Positions 9,069 to 17,721 of a DNA stretch of 64,000 bases are shown here, in pieces. The stretch comes from Hyphomicrobiales bacterium. GTDB lineage: Bacteria; Pseudomonadota; Alphaproteobacteria; Rhizobiales; Beijerinckiaceae. The notes under the pieces are model-generated. The model was not told the DNA's origin, searched no databases, and saw nothing but the letters and a program-made list of their open reading frames with translations. Each line of letters starts with the position of its first letter. Position 1 is the stretch's first letter. The DNA is taken from positions 1 through 64,000 of the forward strand of contig JAPLOW010000170.1 in NCBI GenBank assembly GCA_026400555.1, written 5' to 3'. Position numbers and translations under genes: made by a program.

Positions 9069-9176
9069 CGATTCAGGATCTTTCGGTTTCACAACTGGAC
9101 TATGTGTTTTCACGTATATGACCTTTCGGCAAGGCGTCATACGCTGCACAGAGGGGACATGGTAACGGAGGATAAA

Positions 9177-9497
9177 ATGGAACGCAGAACTTTCCTGATG
9201 GGGCTGTTTGGTGGACTGGCAGCAACAGCCATTGGACCAAGCCTTGCCGAGGCCGCAACCGAGACGACGCCGACGCAGCCGGTGGCGCAGGTGCCGGCGA
9301 CCATTGAGGTCGCCGCGGACGACAAGAAGGCCCTTGACGAGACCGACAAGGAGTTCAGCCAGTACTACTATCGCCGCCGCCGCATCGTGCGCCGCCGCGT
9401 GATCTATCGCCGCCGCTATGTGCGCCGCGTCTACTATCGGCGTCCGGTCCGGCGCGTTTACTATCGCCGCCCTGTCCGCCGCGTCTTCTTCTACTGA
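9177..9497 (+). CDS. Tat-signal protein with Arg/Tyr-rich repetitive tail
   Basis: A 106-residue protein in three parts. Residues 1-27 form a twin-arginine type signal (MERRTFLMGLFGGLAATAIG, cleavage likely after AEA). Residues 28-58 are acidic and Ala/Pro/Thr-rich. Residues 59-106 are an Arg/Tyr/Val tail with repeats such as RRVYYRRPVRRVYYRRPVRR. The start at 9177 follows GGAGG with five bases of spacing; an ATG at 9159 is the alternative. Small proteins like this occur in Hyphomicrobiales and are sometimes labelled protamine-like, but I know of no proven function. The strongly basic tail could bind nucleic acid, lipopolysaccharide or acidic polysaccharide. A strong terminator follows. Confidence 0.75.
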   Translation: MERRTFLMGLFGGLAATAIGPSLAEAATETTPTQPVAQVPATIEVAADDKKALDETDKEFSQYYYRRRRIVRRRVIYRRRYVRRVYYRRPVRRVYYRRPVRRVFFY

Positions 9498-9517
9498 TCA
9501 GGACCGGATCCGACATG

Positions 9518-9548
9518 GCCCGCCCCTTGCCGGGGCGGGCTTTCTTTT
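9518..9548 (+). terminator. Rho-independent terminator after the Arg/Tyr-rich gene
   Basis: A perfect 9-base stem (GCCCGCCCC and GGGGCGGGC) with a five-base loop is followed by TTTCTTTT. It begins 21 bases after the stop of the preceding plus-strand gene and so ends its single-gene transcript. Confidence 0.9.
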
Positions 9549-9596
9549 GGCCGGACAACCGACGGCCCGACGCGTGAAACTCCGGCTTAGACCTTC

Positions 9597-10478
9597 TCAG
9601 AGGAATGAATCGGGAAGCTTCTGCTGCGACCTGTCATTGATGCGCCGGTACCAGAGAGTCAGCAGCGTCGCATTGATCACGATGAACAGCGAGTAGAGCG
9701 CAGGAACAGCAACAATCTGCTGTTGCTGGATACCAGCGAAGCTGAACAGCACGATCGCCATGGCAAGCGGGCCATTCTGGATGCCGATCTCCATCGAGAT
9801 CGTCTGCGAGTTGATGGGGTGAAGCTTGAGCAGGGCGCTGAAAACATAGCCCGCCAGGAAGCCCAGCAGGCCTAGCCCGATCACCGCCGCATAGACTGCA
9901 GGCGATGTCGTCACCAGAAACTGCCAGTTGCGCGGAACCCATGACACCATGATGAACAGAATGAAGAAGATACCGAGCGCGCCGCCCGCCAACTCAACGA
10001 TCGCGCCCACATTGGCATTCCAGCGCCTCAGTGCCATTCCGATCAGAACCGGCACCAAGAGCACGATCAGCGTACGGACAATGTTGTCAGCTGGCACCGT
10101 GATCCCAAGACCGGCAGCATACAGCACGATCAGCAGCGGAATCAGCACCACACCGAACACCGTCGAATTCACCGTCATCAACATCGACAAGGCAAGGTTG
10201 CCCTTGGCGAAGTAAGTGAAGATGTTCGAGGTCGTGCCGCCGGGCATGCAAGACATGATAATCAGGCCGATCTTGACCTCGGGGCTCAGCGGCAAAAGCA
10301 GCGCCAGCGTAAAGCCGATCAGTGGCAGGAAGCCGTATTGCGAGATCAGGCCAACGAAGAGGCCGAAGGGCCGCCTCAGCGAGCTCTTGAAATCCTGAGG
10401 CGTCAGGGCCGCCCCCATGCCCAGCATAATGAAGGCCATCATGATGGCCAGCAGCGTCTGTTCGAATGCGCCAACCAT
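9597..10478 (-). CDS. Bile acid:sodium symporter (BASS) family transporter
   Basis: A 293-residue, very hydrophobic protein with about nine to ten membrane segments. The BASS family is indicated by MLGMGAALTPQDFKSSLRRP at the first loop and by the conserved MSCMPGGTTSNIFTYFAKGN crossover region near residue 90. Family members carry organic anions such as bile acids, pantoate or 2-keto acids with sodium; the substrate here is unknown. It begins three bases after the end of fadD on the same strand, so the two are probably one transcript, which suggests, but does not show, a carboxylic-acid substrate. Confidence 0.87.
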   Translation of the reverse strand: MVGAFEQTLLAIMMAFIMLGMGAALTPQDFKSSLRRPFGLFVGLISQYGFLPLIGFTLALLLPLSPEVKIGLIIMSCMPGGTTSNIFTYFAKGNLALSMLMTVNSTVFGVVLIPLLIVLYAAGLGITVPADNIVRTLIVLLVPVLIGMALRRWNANVGAIVELAGGALGIFFILFIMVSWVPRNWQFLVTTSPAVYAAVIGLGLLGFLAGYVFSALLKLHPINSQTISMEIGIQNGPLAMAIVLFSFAGIQQQQIVAVPALYSLFIVINATLLTLWYRRINDRSQQKLPDSFL

Positions 10479-10480
10479 GA

Positions 10481-12223
10481 TCAGGCCGCCTTCCGGGTTG
10501 CGATCAAGGCCAGTTCTTCCGTGCGCAGATCCTTGCGCAGGATCTTGCCGACATTCGACTTAGGCAGTTCGGTGCGGAACTCGATCTGCTTGGGGACCTT
10601 GTAGCCGGTGAGATAGGTCTTGCAGTGCGCCCTGACCTCCTCGTCGGTCAGGGTCTGGTCGATACGGACGATGAAGGCCTTGACCGCTTCGCCCGCCGCC
10701 CCGTCCGGTACGCCGATGACAGCGGCCTCCTGCACGCCGGGAAGGCGTGCGAGACACTCCTCGACCTCGTTCGGGAAGACATTGAAGCCCGAGACCAGGA
10801 TCATGTCCTTCTTGCGGTCGACGATGCGGAAATAACCGTCCGGATCCATGGTGCCGATGTCGCCGGTGCGGAAGAAGCCATCGACAGTCATCACCTTGGC
10901 TGTCTCGTCATCGCGGCGCCAGTAGCCGGCCATCACCTGCGGGCCGCGCACGGCGATCTCGCCGGCCTCACCGGCCGGGACCTGCTGGCCATCATCATTG
11001 ATCAGGATGATCTCGGTGGAGGGCACGGGGATGCCGATCGAACCGTCGCGGGCCTTACCGATCGGGTTGCCCGTCACCACCGGGGAGGTTTCGGTGAGGC
11101 CATAGCCCTCGATCACATGGGTGCCCGTCATCTTGAGCCAGCGCTCCGCCACCGCGCCATGCAGGGCCATGCCGCCGGCAAACGAGGCCTTGAGATACTT
11201 CGGCGGATTCTCGACGAACCAGAACTCGTTCATCAGCCCGTTGAACAGCGTGTTGACGCCAACGATCCAGGTGATCCTGTAATTCTCGAAGGCGCGCTTG
11301 AGATTGGCCAGCGGGCGTGGGTTCGGCACCAGCACGTTGCGGTTACCGAGCCAGAAAAAGCCCAGCAGATTCAGTGTGAAGGCAAGGATGTGATAGGTCG
11401 GGATGGCCGTCAGGACGGTCTCTTCGCCCTTCTTCACATGGCCTTCCATGAACGTCATGGTCTGCGCCATGTTCATGACGATGTTGCCATGGGTCAGCAT
11501 CGCGCCCTTGCTCACGCCCGTGGTGCCGCCCGTATACTGCAGCGCGGCCAGCGCCGTTCCATCAAGCGCCGACGCATAGGTCTCGACAGCAATGCTACGG
11601 ATATGTCGCTGGCTTTCGCCCGCTGCGAGCACATCCGGCAGCCGGATATGCGGTACCTGGACCTCCGGGATGGAGCGGTCCCAATAGCGCTGCACGAGCC
11701 CTATCACGCCCTTGACCATGGCCGGCATGAACTCGGCCACGCGCGTCACGATCACGTTGGGGATCGGGCAGATCTTCAGTGCTTCGGGCAGCTTGTCGGC
11801 AAACATGTCGACAATCACCAGGGCCTTCGGCTGGGCGTCGGCAAATTGCCGGCCCATCTCCTCGGCGGTGTAGAGCGGGTTGACGTTGACCAGCACACAG
11901 CCCGCTTTGAATACGCCGAAGGCAACAACCGGAACCGGCAGCGAGTTGGGGGCCTGAAGGGCCACGCGGTCACCGGTTTCGAGGCCGGCCACTTCGCGCA
12001 GATAGACGGCGAACGCGTCCGACATCCGGTCGATTTCGGCGAAGCTCAAATCGCCGTACATGCCGTTCGGCATGACGACGGTGAAGGCCGTCCGTTCTCC
12101 GTAAAGTCTCGCCGAAGCGCTCACCAGTTCGGCGACGGTCCGGAACGGAGCGGCATCAATGGTCGGCGTGGCGCCCGGCGGATAGAAGGCCAGCCAAGGT
12201 CGAGCAGCATCTGGTGGTGTCAC
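10481..12223 (-). CDS. fadD: Long-chain fatty-acid-CoA ligase FadD-like
   Basis: An adenylate-forming enzyme that activates fatty acids to acyl-CoA through an acyl-AMP. The P-loop YTGGTTGVSKGAML is near residue 215, the A5 motif GYGLTETSPVV near 370, the A7 region YFRIVDRKKDMILVSGFNVF near 460, and the catalytic lysine motif PKSNVGKILRKDLR near the C-terminus. The N-terminus PWLAFYPPGATPTID matches FadD. The GTG at 12223 is chosen because GGGAGG lies nine bases upstream; ATGs at 12244 and 12265 would lengthen the protein by 7 or 14 residues. It is transcribed with the downstream BASS transporter. Confidence 0.9.
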   Translation of the reverse strand: MTPPDAARPWLAFYPPGATPTIDAAPFRTVAELVSASARLYGERTAFTVVMPNGMYGDLSFAEIDRMSDAFAVYLREVAGLETGDRVALQAPNSLPVPVVAFGVFKAGCVLVNVNPLYTAEEMGRQFADAQPKALVIVDMFADKLPEALKICPIPNVIVTRVAEFMPAMVKGVIGLVQRYWDRSIPEVQVPHIRLPDVLAAGESQRHIRSIAVETYASALDGTALAALQYTGGTTGVSKGAMLTHGNIVMNMAQTMTFMEGHVKKGEETVLTAIPTYHILAFTLNLLGFFWLGNRNVLVPNPRPLANLKRAFENYRITWIVGVNTLFNGLMNEFWFVENPPKYLKASFAGGMALHGAVAERWLKMTGTHVIEGYGLTETSPVVTGNPIGKARDGSIGIPVPSTEIILINDDGQQVPAGEAGEIAVRGPQVMAGYWRRDDETAKVMTVDGFFRTGDIGTMDPDGYFRIVDRKKDMILVSGFNVFPNEVEECLARLPGVQEAAVIGVPDGAAGEAVKAFIVRIDQTLTDEEVRAHCKTYLTGYKVPKQIEFRTELPKSNVGKILRKDLRTEELALIATRKAA

Positions 12224-12415
12224 GATTGTTAGCCTCCCAATCATGGTCTTGTTAGGAGGCTCCATAGCACAGACTATTTGCAGCGCGAGATAACAGAATA
12301 ATTATGTAAATTACTGCGTTCCTTCGGCTTTCTGGACCTGGCTCAAGCCTTCTAACTGACGGCGCCGGGCGGGGGCGAGTGTACTGCGCCGATCCCGCAC
12401 GATGGCACAGCGCGG

Positions 12416-13780
12416 TTACAATGCGCCGGCCCGCGCCTGTCCCGGTTCGGCGATGGCGACGCCGACCGCCGTGTACTCGTTGAGCTTGTTGCGCAGGGTC
12501 CGGATCGAAATTCCCAGGATCTTGGCGGCGTGGGTGCGGTTGCCCAGGCAATGGTCGAGCGTGTCCAGAATGAGATCACGTTCCACATCCGCGACCGTGC
12601 GCCCGACCAGAGAGCGCGTCACCGCCTCCGCTGTCAGCGCCGCCCGTTCGGCGACGCTCCCGACATTGCGCGTGCCGAAGGCTTCGCCATCAGGGGTCTG
12701 AAGGGCCTCGATGCCGATCTCCATGCCGCTCGCCAGCAAGGTGGCCCGATGGATGGTGTTCTCCAGTTCGCGCACATTGCCCTGCCAGGCGTTCAGCGTC
12801 AGCGCACGGCGCGCTTCGGCATCGAGCGGGCGCACCGGCAAGCCGTTGAGTTCGGCGTACTTGCGCGCAAAGTGATCGGCCAGCACCAGCACATCCTGCG
12901 GCCGCTCGCGCAGCGGCGGCATTTTCAGATGCACGACGTTGAGCCGGTAGAGCAGGTCTTCCCGGAAATTGCCCTTGCGTACCTCATCCGTCAGGTTGCG
13001 GTTCGAGGTGGCGATGATGCGCAGGTCGACCTTCACAGGCGCAGAGCCACCGACCCGGTCGATCATCTTCTCCTGCAGCGCCCGCAGCAGCTTGGCCTGC
13101 AGCCGCACGTCCATCTCCGAGATTTCATCGAGCAGAAGCGTTCCGCCGCTGGCTTCCTCGAACTTGCCGATGCGCCGCGCCACTGCCCCGGTGAACGCTC
13201 CCTTCTCATGGCCGAACAGCTCGCTTTCCAGAAGGTTGTCGGGGATCGCGGCGCAGTTCACTGCCACCATCGGACGGTCGCGGCGGCCTGACTTCTGGTG
13301 CAGGAAGCGGGCGATCACCTCCTTGCCGACCCCGCTTTCGCCGGTGACGAGCACCGGCGCTTCCGAGCGCGCCACCTGTTCGGCCAGCTTGACCACGCGC
13401 TCCATCGCAGGATCGCGCCAGACGAAGGTCTGGCTGTCATTGGCCACCGCCTCCAGTACGGCGGCGATGAGGTCCGGATCCGGCGGCAGCGGCACATATT
13501 CCTTGGCGCCGGCCTGGATCGCGGCGACAGCGGCGCGCGCATCGGTGCCCGTCCCGCACGCAACGATCGGCGTGCGGATGCGCTCCGCCTCCAGCGCGTC
13601 GACAAGCGTCCTGATCGACAGCGCGACATCGACCATCGCCAGATCCGCGCCCTTGGTGCGCAGGACCGACAGTGCCTGTTCGATCGTGTCGGCCTGGGCG
13701 ACCGAGGCGCCCCGCGCCACCGCGATCTTGGCGGCCGCGATGAGTTGCCCCTTGAGGCTTCCGACAATCAGCAGTCTCAT
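12416..13780 (-). CDS. flbD: Sigma-54-dependent flagellar regulator FlbD
   Basis: A 454-residue protein: a receiver-like domain (about 1-115), an AAA+ sigma-54 activation domain (about 130-360) and a Fis-type helix-turn-helix (about 410-440). The central domain has Walker A GESGVGKEV, the sigma-54 contact GAFTGA and GTLLLDEISEM. The HTH is HAAKILGISIRTLRNKLNEY. The receiver is degenerate: the N-terminal acidic pair is missing (RLLIVGSLKG) and the conserved lysine near GAKEYVPLPPD is replaced. In Caulobacter FlbD is governed by FliX and the state of flagellar assembly, and activates late class genes. It is the last gene after fliF-fliG-fliH-fliN on this strand. Confidence 0.92.
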   Translation of the reverse strand: MRLLIVGSLKGQLIAAAKIAVARGASVAQADTIEQALSVLRTKGADLAMVDVALSIRTLVDALEAERIRTPIVACGTGTDARAAVAAIQAGAKEYVPLPPDPDLIAAVLEAVANDSQTFVWRDPAMERVVKLAEQVARSEAPVLVTGESGVGKEVIARFLHQKSGRRDRPMVAVNCAAIPDNLLESELFGHEKGAFTGAVARRIGKFEEASGGTLLLDEISEMDVRLQAKLLRALQEKMIDRVGGSAPVKVDLRIIATSNRNLTDEVRKGNFREDLLYRLNVVHLKMPPLRERPQDVLVLADHFARKYAELNGLPVRPLDAEARRALTLNAWQGNVRELENTIHRATLLASGMEIGIEALQTPDGEAFGTRNVGSVAERAALTAEAVTRSLVGRTVADVERDLILDTLDHCLGNRTHAAKILGISIRTLRNKLNEYTAVGVAIAEPGQARAGAL

Positions 13781-13838
13781 GGCTCATTCCTTCCAGCTGG
13801 GACGCCCCGCTACATTGCGCTCGCCGGCACGTGGCGGC

Positions 13839-14183
13839 TCACCGCTCGGCCTTGATGATCTCGGTCATGGTCACACCAAGCTTGTCCTCGACAATCACGA
13901 CCTCACCGCGCGCGACGAGGCGGTCATTAACGAGAATGTCGATGGCTTCGCCGACGCGACGGTCGAGTTCCAGCACAGCACCGGGCTGAAGCTTCAGCAT
14001 GTCGCCGATCGGCATGCGATGCGATCCCAGGATGGCGGCAACCGTGACAGGGACATCGAAGACCTGCTCGAGATCCTCCGCCATCTTGTTCGCCACAGGC
14101 CCGGACCTGTGATGTCCGGACGACGGCGACAGCACTCCGGCGTCGGCGGTCAGGGGCGGAAGCGGAAGGTCTGCATTGGACAT
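13839..14183 (-). CDS. fliN: Flagellar motor switch protein FliN
   Basis: A 114-residue protein: a proline-rich N-terminal tail, then the SpoA/surface-presentation domain from about residue 38. The stretches VFDVPVTVAAILGSHRMPIG, LQPGAVLELDRRVGEAIDIL and ARGEVVIVEDKLGVTMTEII are diagnostic. FliN with FliM forms the C-ring that sets rotation sense and receives export cargo. The gene lies 13 bases downstream of fliH and 58 bases upstream of flbD. Confidence 0.95.
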   Translation of the reverse strand: MSNADLPLPPLTADAGVLSPSSGHHRSGPVANKMAEDLEQVFDVPVTVAAILGSHRMPIGDMLKLQPGAVLELDRRVGEAIDILVNDRLVARGEVVIVEDKLGVTMTEIIKAER

Positions 14184-14196
14184 GGTTGGCGTTCCT

Positions 14197-14805
14197 TCAG
14201 CTCAGCAGGGTGTCAGGGCGGACGCCCAGCACCTTCTCGGCGGCGGCATCGATCATGGCGTCGACAGCCTCGCGGTTGATAACGACCCCGCCATCGGCCC
14301 ATTCGAGGCGCGCGTCGCCCTCGGCGATCTCGGGCTCGCCCAGGATGATGACCTTGCCGGCATAGCCGCTTTCATGCGTCAGCCGGCCGAAGAGGCGCTC
14401 TGCATCCTCGACGAAACCGGCATGGACGCGGACGGCCAGATGCGGAGCGCTGCGGGCATGCACAAGGCATTCGCGCGCGGCCTGCTCGATCACGGCCTGC
14501 GGCTTCTCGGACAGCGCCGCGCCGGCCATGCGCCGCGCCATCTTGACCGCCAGCGCGGCGGCGGAAGCTTCGATCAGCGCCATGCGGTCTTCATGGACAG
14601 CAAGGAGCCTTTCGGCCTGGACCGAGATGAGCCCGGCCATGTGCGTCAGCGCGGCGCTCGCCTTGGCCTCCGCCGCTTCCTGGCCCTTGGCATAGCCGTC
14701 GCTGAAGCCCTGCTCGCGCGCCGCCGCCACATCGACATCGGTCGCACGCCGGCCACTGGCCTCGGCGCGAAAGTCCGTCTCGAAGGTGAATCTGGCGGCA
14801 TTCAT
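14197..14805 (-). CDS. fliH: Flagellar assembly protein FliH (FlbE-type)
   Basis: A 202-residue protein between fliG and fliN. It contains the helical, Ala/Glu-rich middle segment (SDGYAKGQEAAEAKASAALT) and C-terminal beta/alpha domain (VHAGFVEDAERLF, ADGGVVINREAVDAMID) usual for FliH, the FliI regulator that links the ATPase to the C-ring. In Caulobacter the gene in this position is called flbE. Sequence conservation of FliH is low, so position is a large part of the evidence. Sixteen bases separate it from fliG. Confidence 0.85.
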   Translation of the reverse strand: MNAARFTFETDFRAEASGRRATDVDVAAAREQGFSDGYAKGQEAAEAKASAALTHMAGLISVQAERLLAVHEDRMALIEASAAALAVKMARRMAGAALSEKPQAVIEQAARECLVHARSAPHLAVRVHAGFVEDAERLFGRLTHESGYAGKVIILGEPEIAEGDARLEWADGGVVINREAVDAMIDAAAEKVLGVRPDTLLS

Positions 14806-14821
14806 GCTGTTTTGCTCAACT

Positions 14822-15871
14822 TCAATAGATCAGTACGTCTTCGGCATTGTTCTTGGCGATCATCAGTTCGCCCTTGTCGGCGAGCTCCTTGGCAATCTGC
14901 ACCATCCGGGACTGGGCCTCATCGACCTCTTTCAGCCTGAGTGGTCCGAGGCTCTGCATGTCGTCCTGCATGTTCTTGGCGGCGCGTGCCGACATGCCGG
15001 AGAAGAAGAACGCCTTGGCCTCGTCATTGGCGCCCTTGAGCGCGCGGGAGAGCGTGTCCTTGTCCACGACCCGCAGCAGGGTCTGAACGCCAGCCGGATC
15101 GAGCTTCTGAAGGTCCTCGAAGGTGAACATCAGGGCGCGGATCTTGCGCGATGCGTCCTTGCTGATGGCGTCGAGCGAGGACAGGAAACGCCCTTCGGTG
15201 TGGCGGTCGAAGGAGTTGAAGATCACCGCCATGATCTCGTGCGGATCGCGCCGCTGGGTCTGGGCCAAAGTCGCGACGAACTCGGACCGCAGGGTCTGCT
15301 CGATATGGTCGAGCGCCTCTTTCTGGACACTCTCCATGCGCAGCATCCGCTGCACGCAGTCGATCGCGAAATCCTCCGGCAGCATGCTGAGCACCTGCGC
15401 GGCATGGTCCGGCTTGATCTTCGAGAGCACGACCGCGACGGTCTGCGGGTATTCATTCTTCAGGAAGTTGGCGAGGACGGCGGCCTCGATGTTGGCCAGC
15501 TTCTGCCACATATTGCGGCCTGCCGGACCCCTGATTTCCTCCATGATGGCCGAGACCTGCGCCTTGGGCAGGATGCGCAGCAGCAGCGCCTCCGTCCGGT
15601 CATACGAGCCTGTCACCGAGCCCGCATTCGACAGTTTGGCCACAAAATCGACCATGATCCGCTCGACTGTCTCTGCTTCGACGGTGCCCAGTTCGGTCAT
15701 CGATCGCGACAGGATGCGGATTTCATGGTCCTCCAGTTCGGTCCAGATCGGCTTGCCGAACTCCTCGCCAAGCAACAGAAGGATGACGGCTGCCTTCAGC
15801 GGGCCGGTCAGCTCCTTCGGCTGGCCATTGGCCGTGGCGGCAGCGTTGCTCGAGCGAGGTGCACTGGCCAT
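14822..15871 (-). CDS. fliG: Flagellar motor switch protein FliG
   Basis: A 349-residue protein with the three FliG domains. The N-terminal domain (LTGPLKAAVILLLLGEEFGK) binds FliF. The middle and C-terminal armadillo repeats include IKPDHAAQVLSMLPEDFAID, and the C-terminal torque helix region includes FTFEDLQKLDPAGVQTLLRV, with charged residues facing the stator. Length is normal. The start lies three bases before the fliF stop region on the minus strand, so translation is likely coupled to fliF. It drives rotation by contacting MotA. Confidence 0.96.
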   Translation of the reverse strand: MASAPRSSNAAATANGQPKELTGPLKAAVILLLLGEEFGKPIWTELEDHEIRILSRSMTELGTVEAETVERIMVDFVAKLSNAGSVTGSYDRTEALLLRILPKAQVSAIMEEIRGPAGRNMWQKLANIEAAVLANFLKNEYPQTVAVVLSKIKPDHAAQVLSMLPEDFAIDCVQRMLRMESVQKEALDHIEQTLRSEFVATLAQTQRRDPHEIMAVIFNSFDRHTEGRFLSSLDAISKDASRKIRALMFTFEDLQKLDPAGVQTLLRVVDKDTLSRALKGANDEAKAFFFSGMSARAAKNMQDDMQSLGPLRLKEVDEAQSRMVQIAKELADKGELMIAKNNAEDVLIY

Positions 15872-15874
15872 GGC

Positions 15875-17554
15875 TCAGGCCCCCGATGGCTGTTCATGAA
15901 CCCATGAGCGCAGCACGGCGACGGCGTCAGACGGGTTCTGGTTGACCATGCCACCGATCTTCTCGACGGATTGCGCCTTGATCTGACCCCTGATCTGCGC
16001 GAGCGCCAGCATTCGCTCTGATGGCGTGTCCGCAGACGAGGGTGCGGCCAGCATCTGCTGCCCGTCGGCGGCATAAGGCAGGGACTGCATTCCCCCGCCG
16101 CCACCAGCACCGCCCTGCGATTGGTCGCCATCACTGTCGCGGCCCTTCGGCTTGTCGGGCGCGAGGACCTGCTTGAGGAGCGGTCGCACGACCGTGATCA
16201 GGACAATGAGCGTCAGGAGCGCAATGACGCCAAGCTCGATGGCGCGCAGGACGTCCTCCTTGGTGAAGGAAAGCAGCTGCTGCATCAGCGTCTGTTCCTT
16301 CAGCTCGATCTGTTGTGGCGCGTCGGCAAAGCGCAGGTTGACGACCTCGACCTGGTCGCCGCGCTGGCGGTCAAAACCGATCGCCGTGCGTACAAGCGCG
16401 CCGATCCGGTCAAGCTCCTCCTGCGGACGCGGCTGATAGATGGCGTCGCCCCCTGCGGCGGGACGGGCATAGACACCGTCGACCAGTACGGCGACCGACA
16501 GACGACGGAGGCGGCCGCCCTCCAGCACCTCGGTCCGCGTCGTGCGCGAGATTTCGAAATTCGTGATTTCCTCGTTCTTGCTGCTCTGCTCACGGGTCTG
16601 GGCCTGTCCGCCCCCCTGCCCCTGCGCACCCGGCAGTTCATTGCCGACCGTCACGCCCTGCGCGCCCGGCTCGCTGTTGGCGGAGCTTTCGGTTCGGCTT
16701 TGGGTCGAGCGCGCCACCCTGCTTTCGGGATCAAAGGTCTCGGAGCGGCTCTCGACGCGGTTCATCTCAAGCTGGGCGCTGACCTGAACCCGCGCCCGGC
16801 CAGAGCCGACCACGCTCGCCACGATTTCCTCGATCTGGGCCTTCACGCGGCGCTCGATGGTGGTCTGGCGGTCGTCGCCGACGGAACCTGCCATTCCGGC
16901 CGCGTCGCTCTGCGCCCCGTCGGCCAGAAGCCGACCGCCCTCGTCGACGATCGACACACGCTCGGGCTTGAGGCCTTCGACGGCCGAGGCGACCAGGTGG
17001 CGGATCGCCCTGATCTGACCCGCTTCGAGGTCCCCGCGCAGCCTCAGCACGATCGAGGCGCGCGGCGGCTCGCGGTCACGCTCGAACAGCTTGCGTTCGG
17101 GGATGACCAGATGGACGCGCGCGTTCTGCACGCGGCCGAGGCCACGGATGGTGCGGGTCAGCTCCCCTTCCAGGGCGCGCAGATGGTTGATGTTCTGTAC
17201 GAAACTCGTGGACGAGAATGCGTCTCCCTTGTCGAAGATCTCGTAGCCCACACCGCCGCCCGAAGGCAGGCCCTTGGAGGCGAGCTCCATCCGGACGCGC
17301 GGGATGTCGGCACGCGGAACCAGAATGGCCGAGCCGTCGCCGCGCGACTCGTACTTGATGTTCCGCGTTTCGAGGTCCTTGACGATCTGCGCCGCGTCCT
17401 GAAGCGACAGGTCGCTATAGAGCAGGCCCATCGTCGGCTGCGAGAAGCGGAACATCACGAAGCCGAAGAAGACCAGAAGCGCAGCCGTCACCGTCAGCAT
17501 GGCGGCTAGCCGGCCCGCACCCAACTTGCTGAACTGCTGAACCAGGCTGTTCAC
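15875..17554 (-). CDS. fliF: Flagellar MS-ring protein FliF
   Basis: A 559-residue protein with an N-terminal membrane helix (about 14-38), the periplasmic ring-building region with YSDLSLQDAAQIVKDLETRN and AFSSTSFVQNINHLRALEGE, a second membrane helix near residue 435, and a cytoplasmic tail that binds FliG. The GTG at 17554 (VNSLVQQFSK) is chosen because GAGG lies seven bases upstream; a TTG at 17572 would add six residues. It heads the fliF-fliG-fliH-fliN-flbD operon. Two CtrA-like boxes and a terminator hairpin lie in the 197 bases upstream. Confidence 0.96.
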   Translation of the reverse strand: MNSLVQQFSKLGAGRLAAMLTVTAALLVFFGFVMFRFSQPTMGLLYSDLSLQDAAQIVKDLETRNIKYESRGDGSAILVPRADIPRVRMELASKGLPSGGGVGYEIFDKGDAFSSTSFVQNINHLRALEGELTRTIRGLGRVQNARVHLVIPERKLFERDREPPRASIVLRLRGDLEAGQIRAIRHLVASAVEGLKPERVSIVDEGGRLLADGAQSDAAGMAGSVGDDRQTTIERRVKAQIEEIVASVVGSGRARVQVSAQLEMNRVESRSETFDPESRVARSTQSRTESSANSEPGAQGVTVGNELPGAQGQGGGQAQTREQSSKNEEITNFEISRTTRTEVLEGGRLRRLSVAVLVDGVYARPAAGGDAIYQPRPQEELDRIGALVRTAIGFDRQRGDQVEVVNLRFADAPQQIELKEQTLMQQLLSFTKEDVLRAIELGVIALLTLIVLITVVRPLLKQVLAPDKPKGRDSDGDQSQGGAGGGGGMQSLPYAADGQQMLAAPSSADTPSERMLALAQIRGQIKAQSVEKIGGMVNQNPSDAVAVLRSWVHEQPSGA

Positions 17555-17645
17555 GCCATTGCCTCGCACCAACCAAAGGACCGTTTGCCGGCCCGCATCG
17601 TGCGGACCCAGGCGAACAGGTAGGCAAGTTTTTCCCGGTGCGTGG

Positions 17646-17660
17646 TTAGCGGGTGGTTAA
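17646..17660 (-). promoter_or_regulatory. CtrA-like box upstream of fliF (proximal)
   Basis: The plus strand reads TTAG-N7-TTAA, which is TTAA-N7-CTAA on the fliF strand, seven of eight positions of the CtrA consensus TTAA-N7-TTAA. It lies about 92 bases upstream of the fliF start. CtrA control of fliF is established in Caulobacter; binding here is inferred. Confidence 0.6.
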
Positions 17661-17676
17661 CAGAACGGGGTTGCGC

Positions 17677-17721
17677 AAAAAAATAAGCCGCTTTCGGCGC
17701 AACTGTGCTGAAAACGGCTTA
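17677..17721 (-). terminator. Rho-independent terminator of sciP
   Basis: Two 12-base arms (17684-17695 and 17710-17721) pair with one mismatch around a 14-base loop. On the minus strand the hairpin is followed by seven T residues (A run at 17677-17683). It starts about 30 bases after the sciP stop and separates sciP from fliF. Its 5' arm on the minus strand shares bases with a CtrA-like box. Confidence 0.75.

Noticed and set aside
10625-12232. A 535-codon plus-strand open frame opposite fadD
   Set aside because: It is an antisense shadow caused by high GC content. It is rich in His, Arg, Asp and Gly, has no motif, and the opposite strand encodes a complete FadD.
16121-17509. A 462-codon plus-strand open frame opposite fliF
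   Set aside because: The composition is that of a reverse reading of FliF, and no domain is seen; fliF on the other strand is certain.
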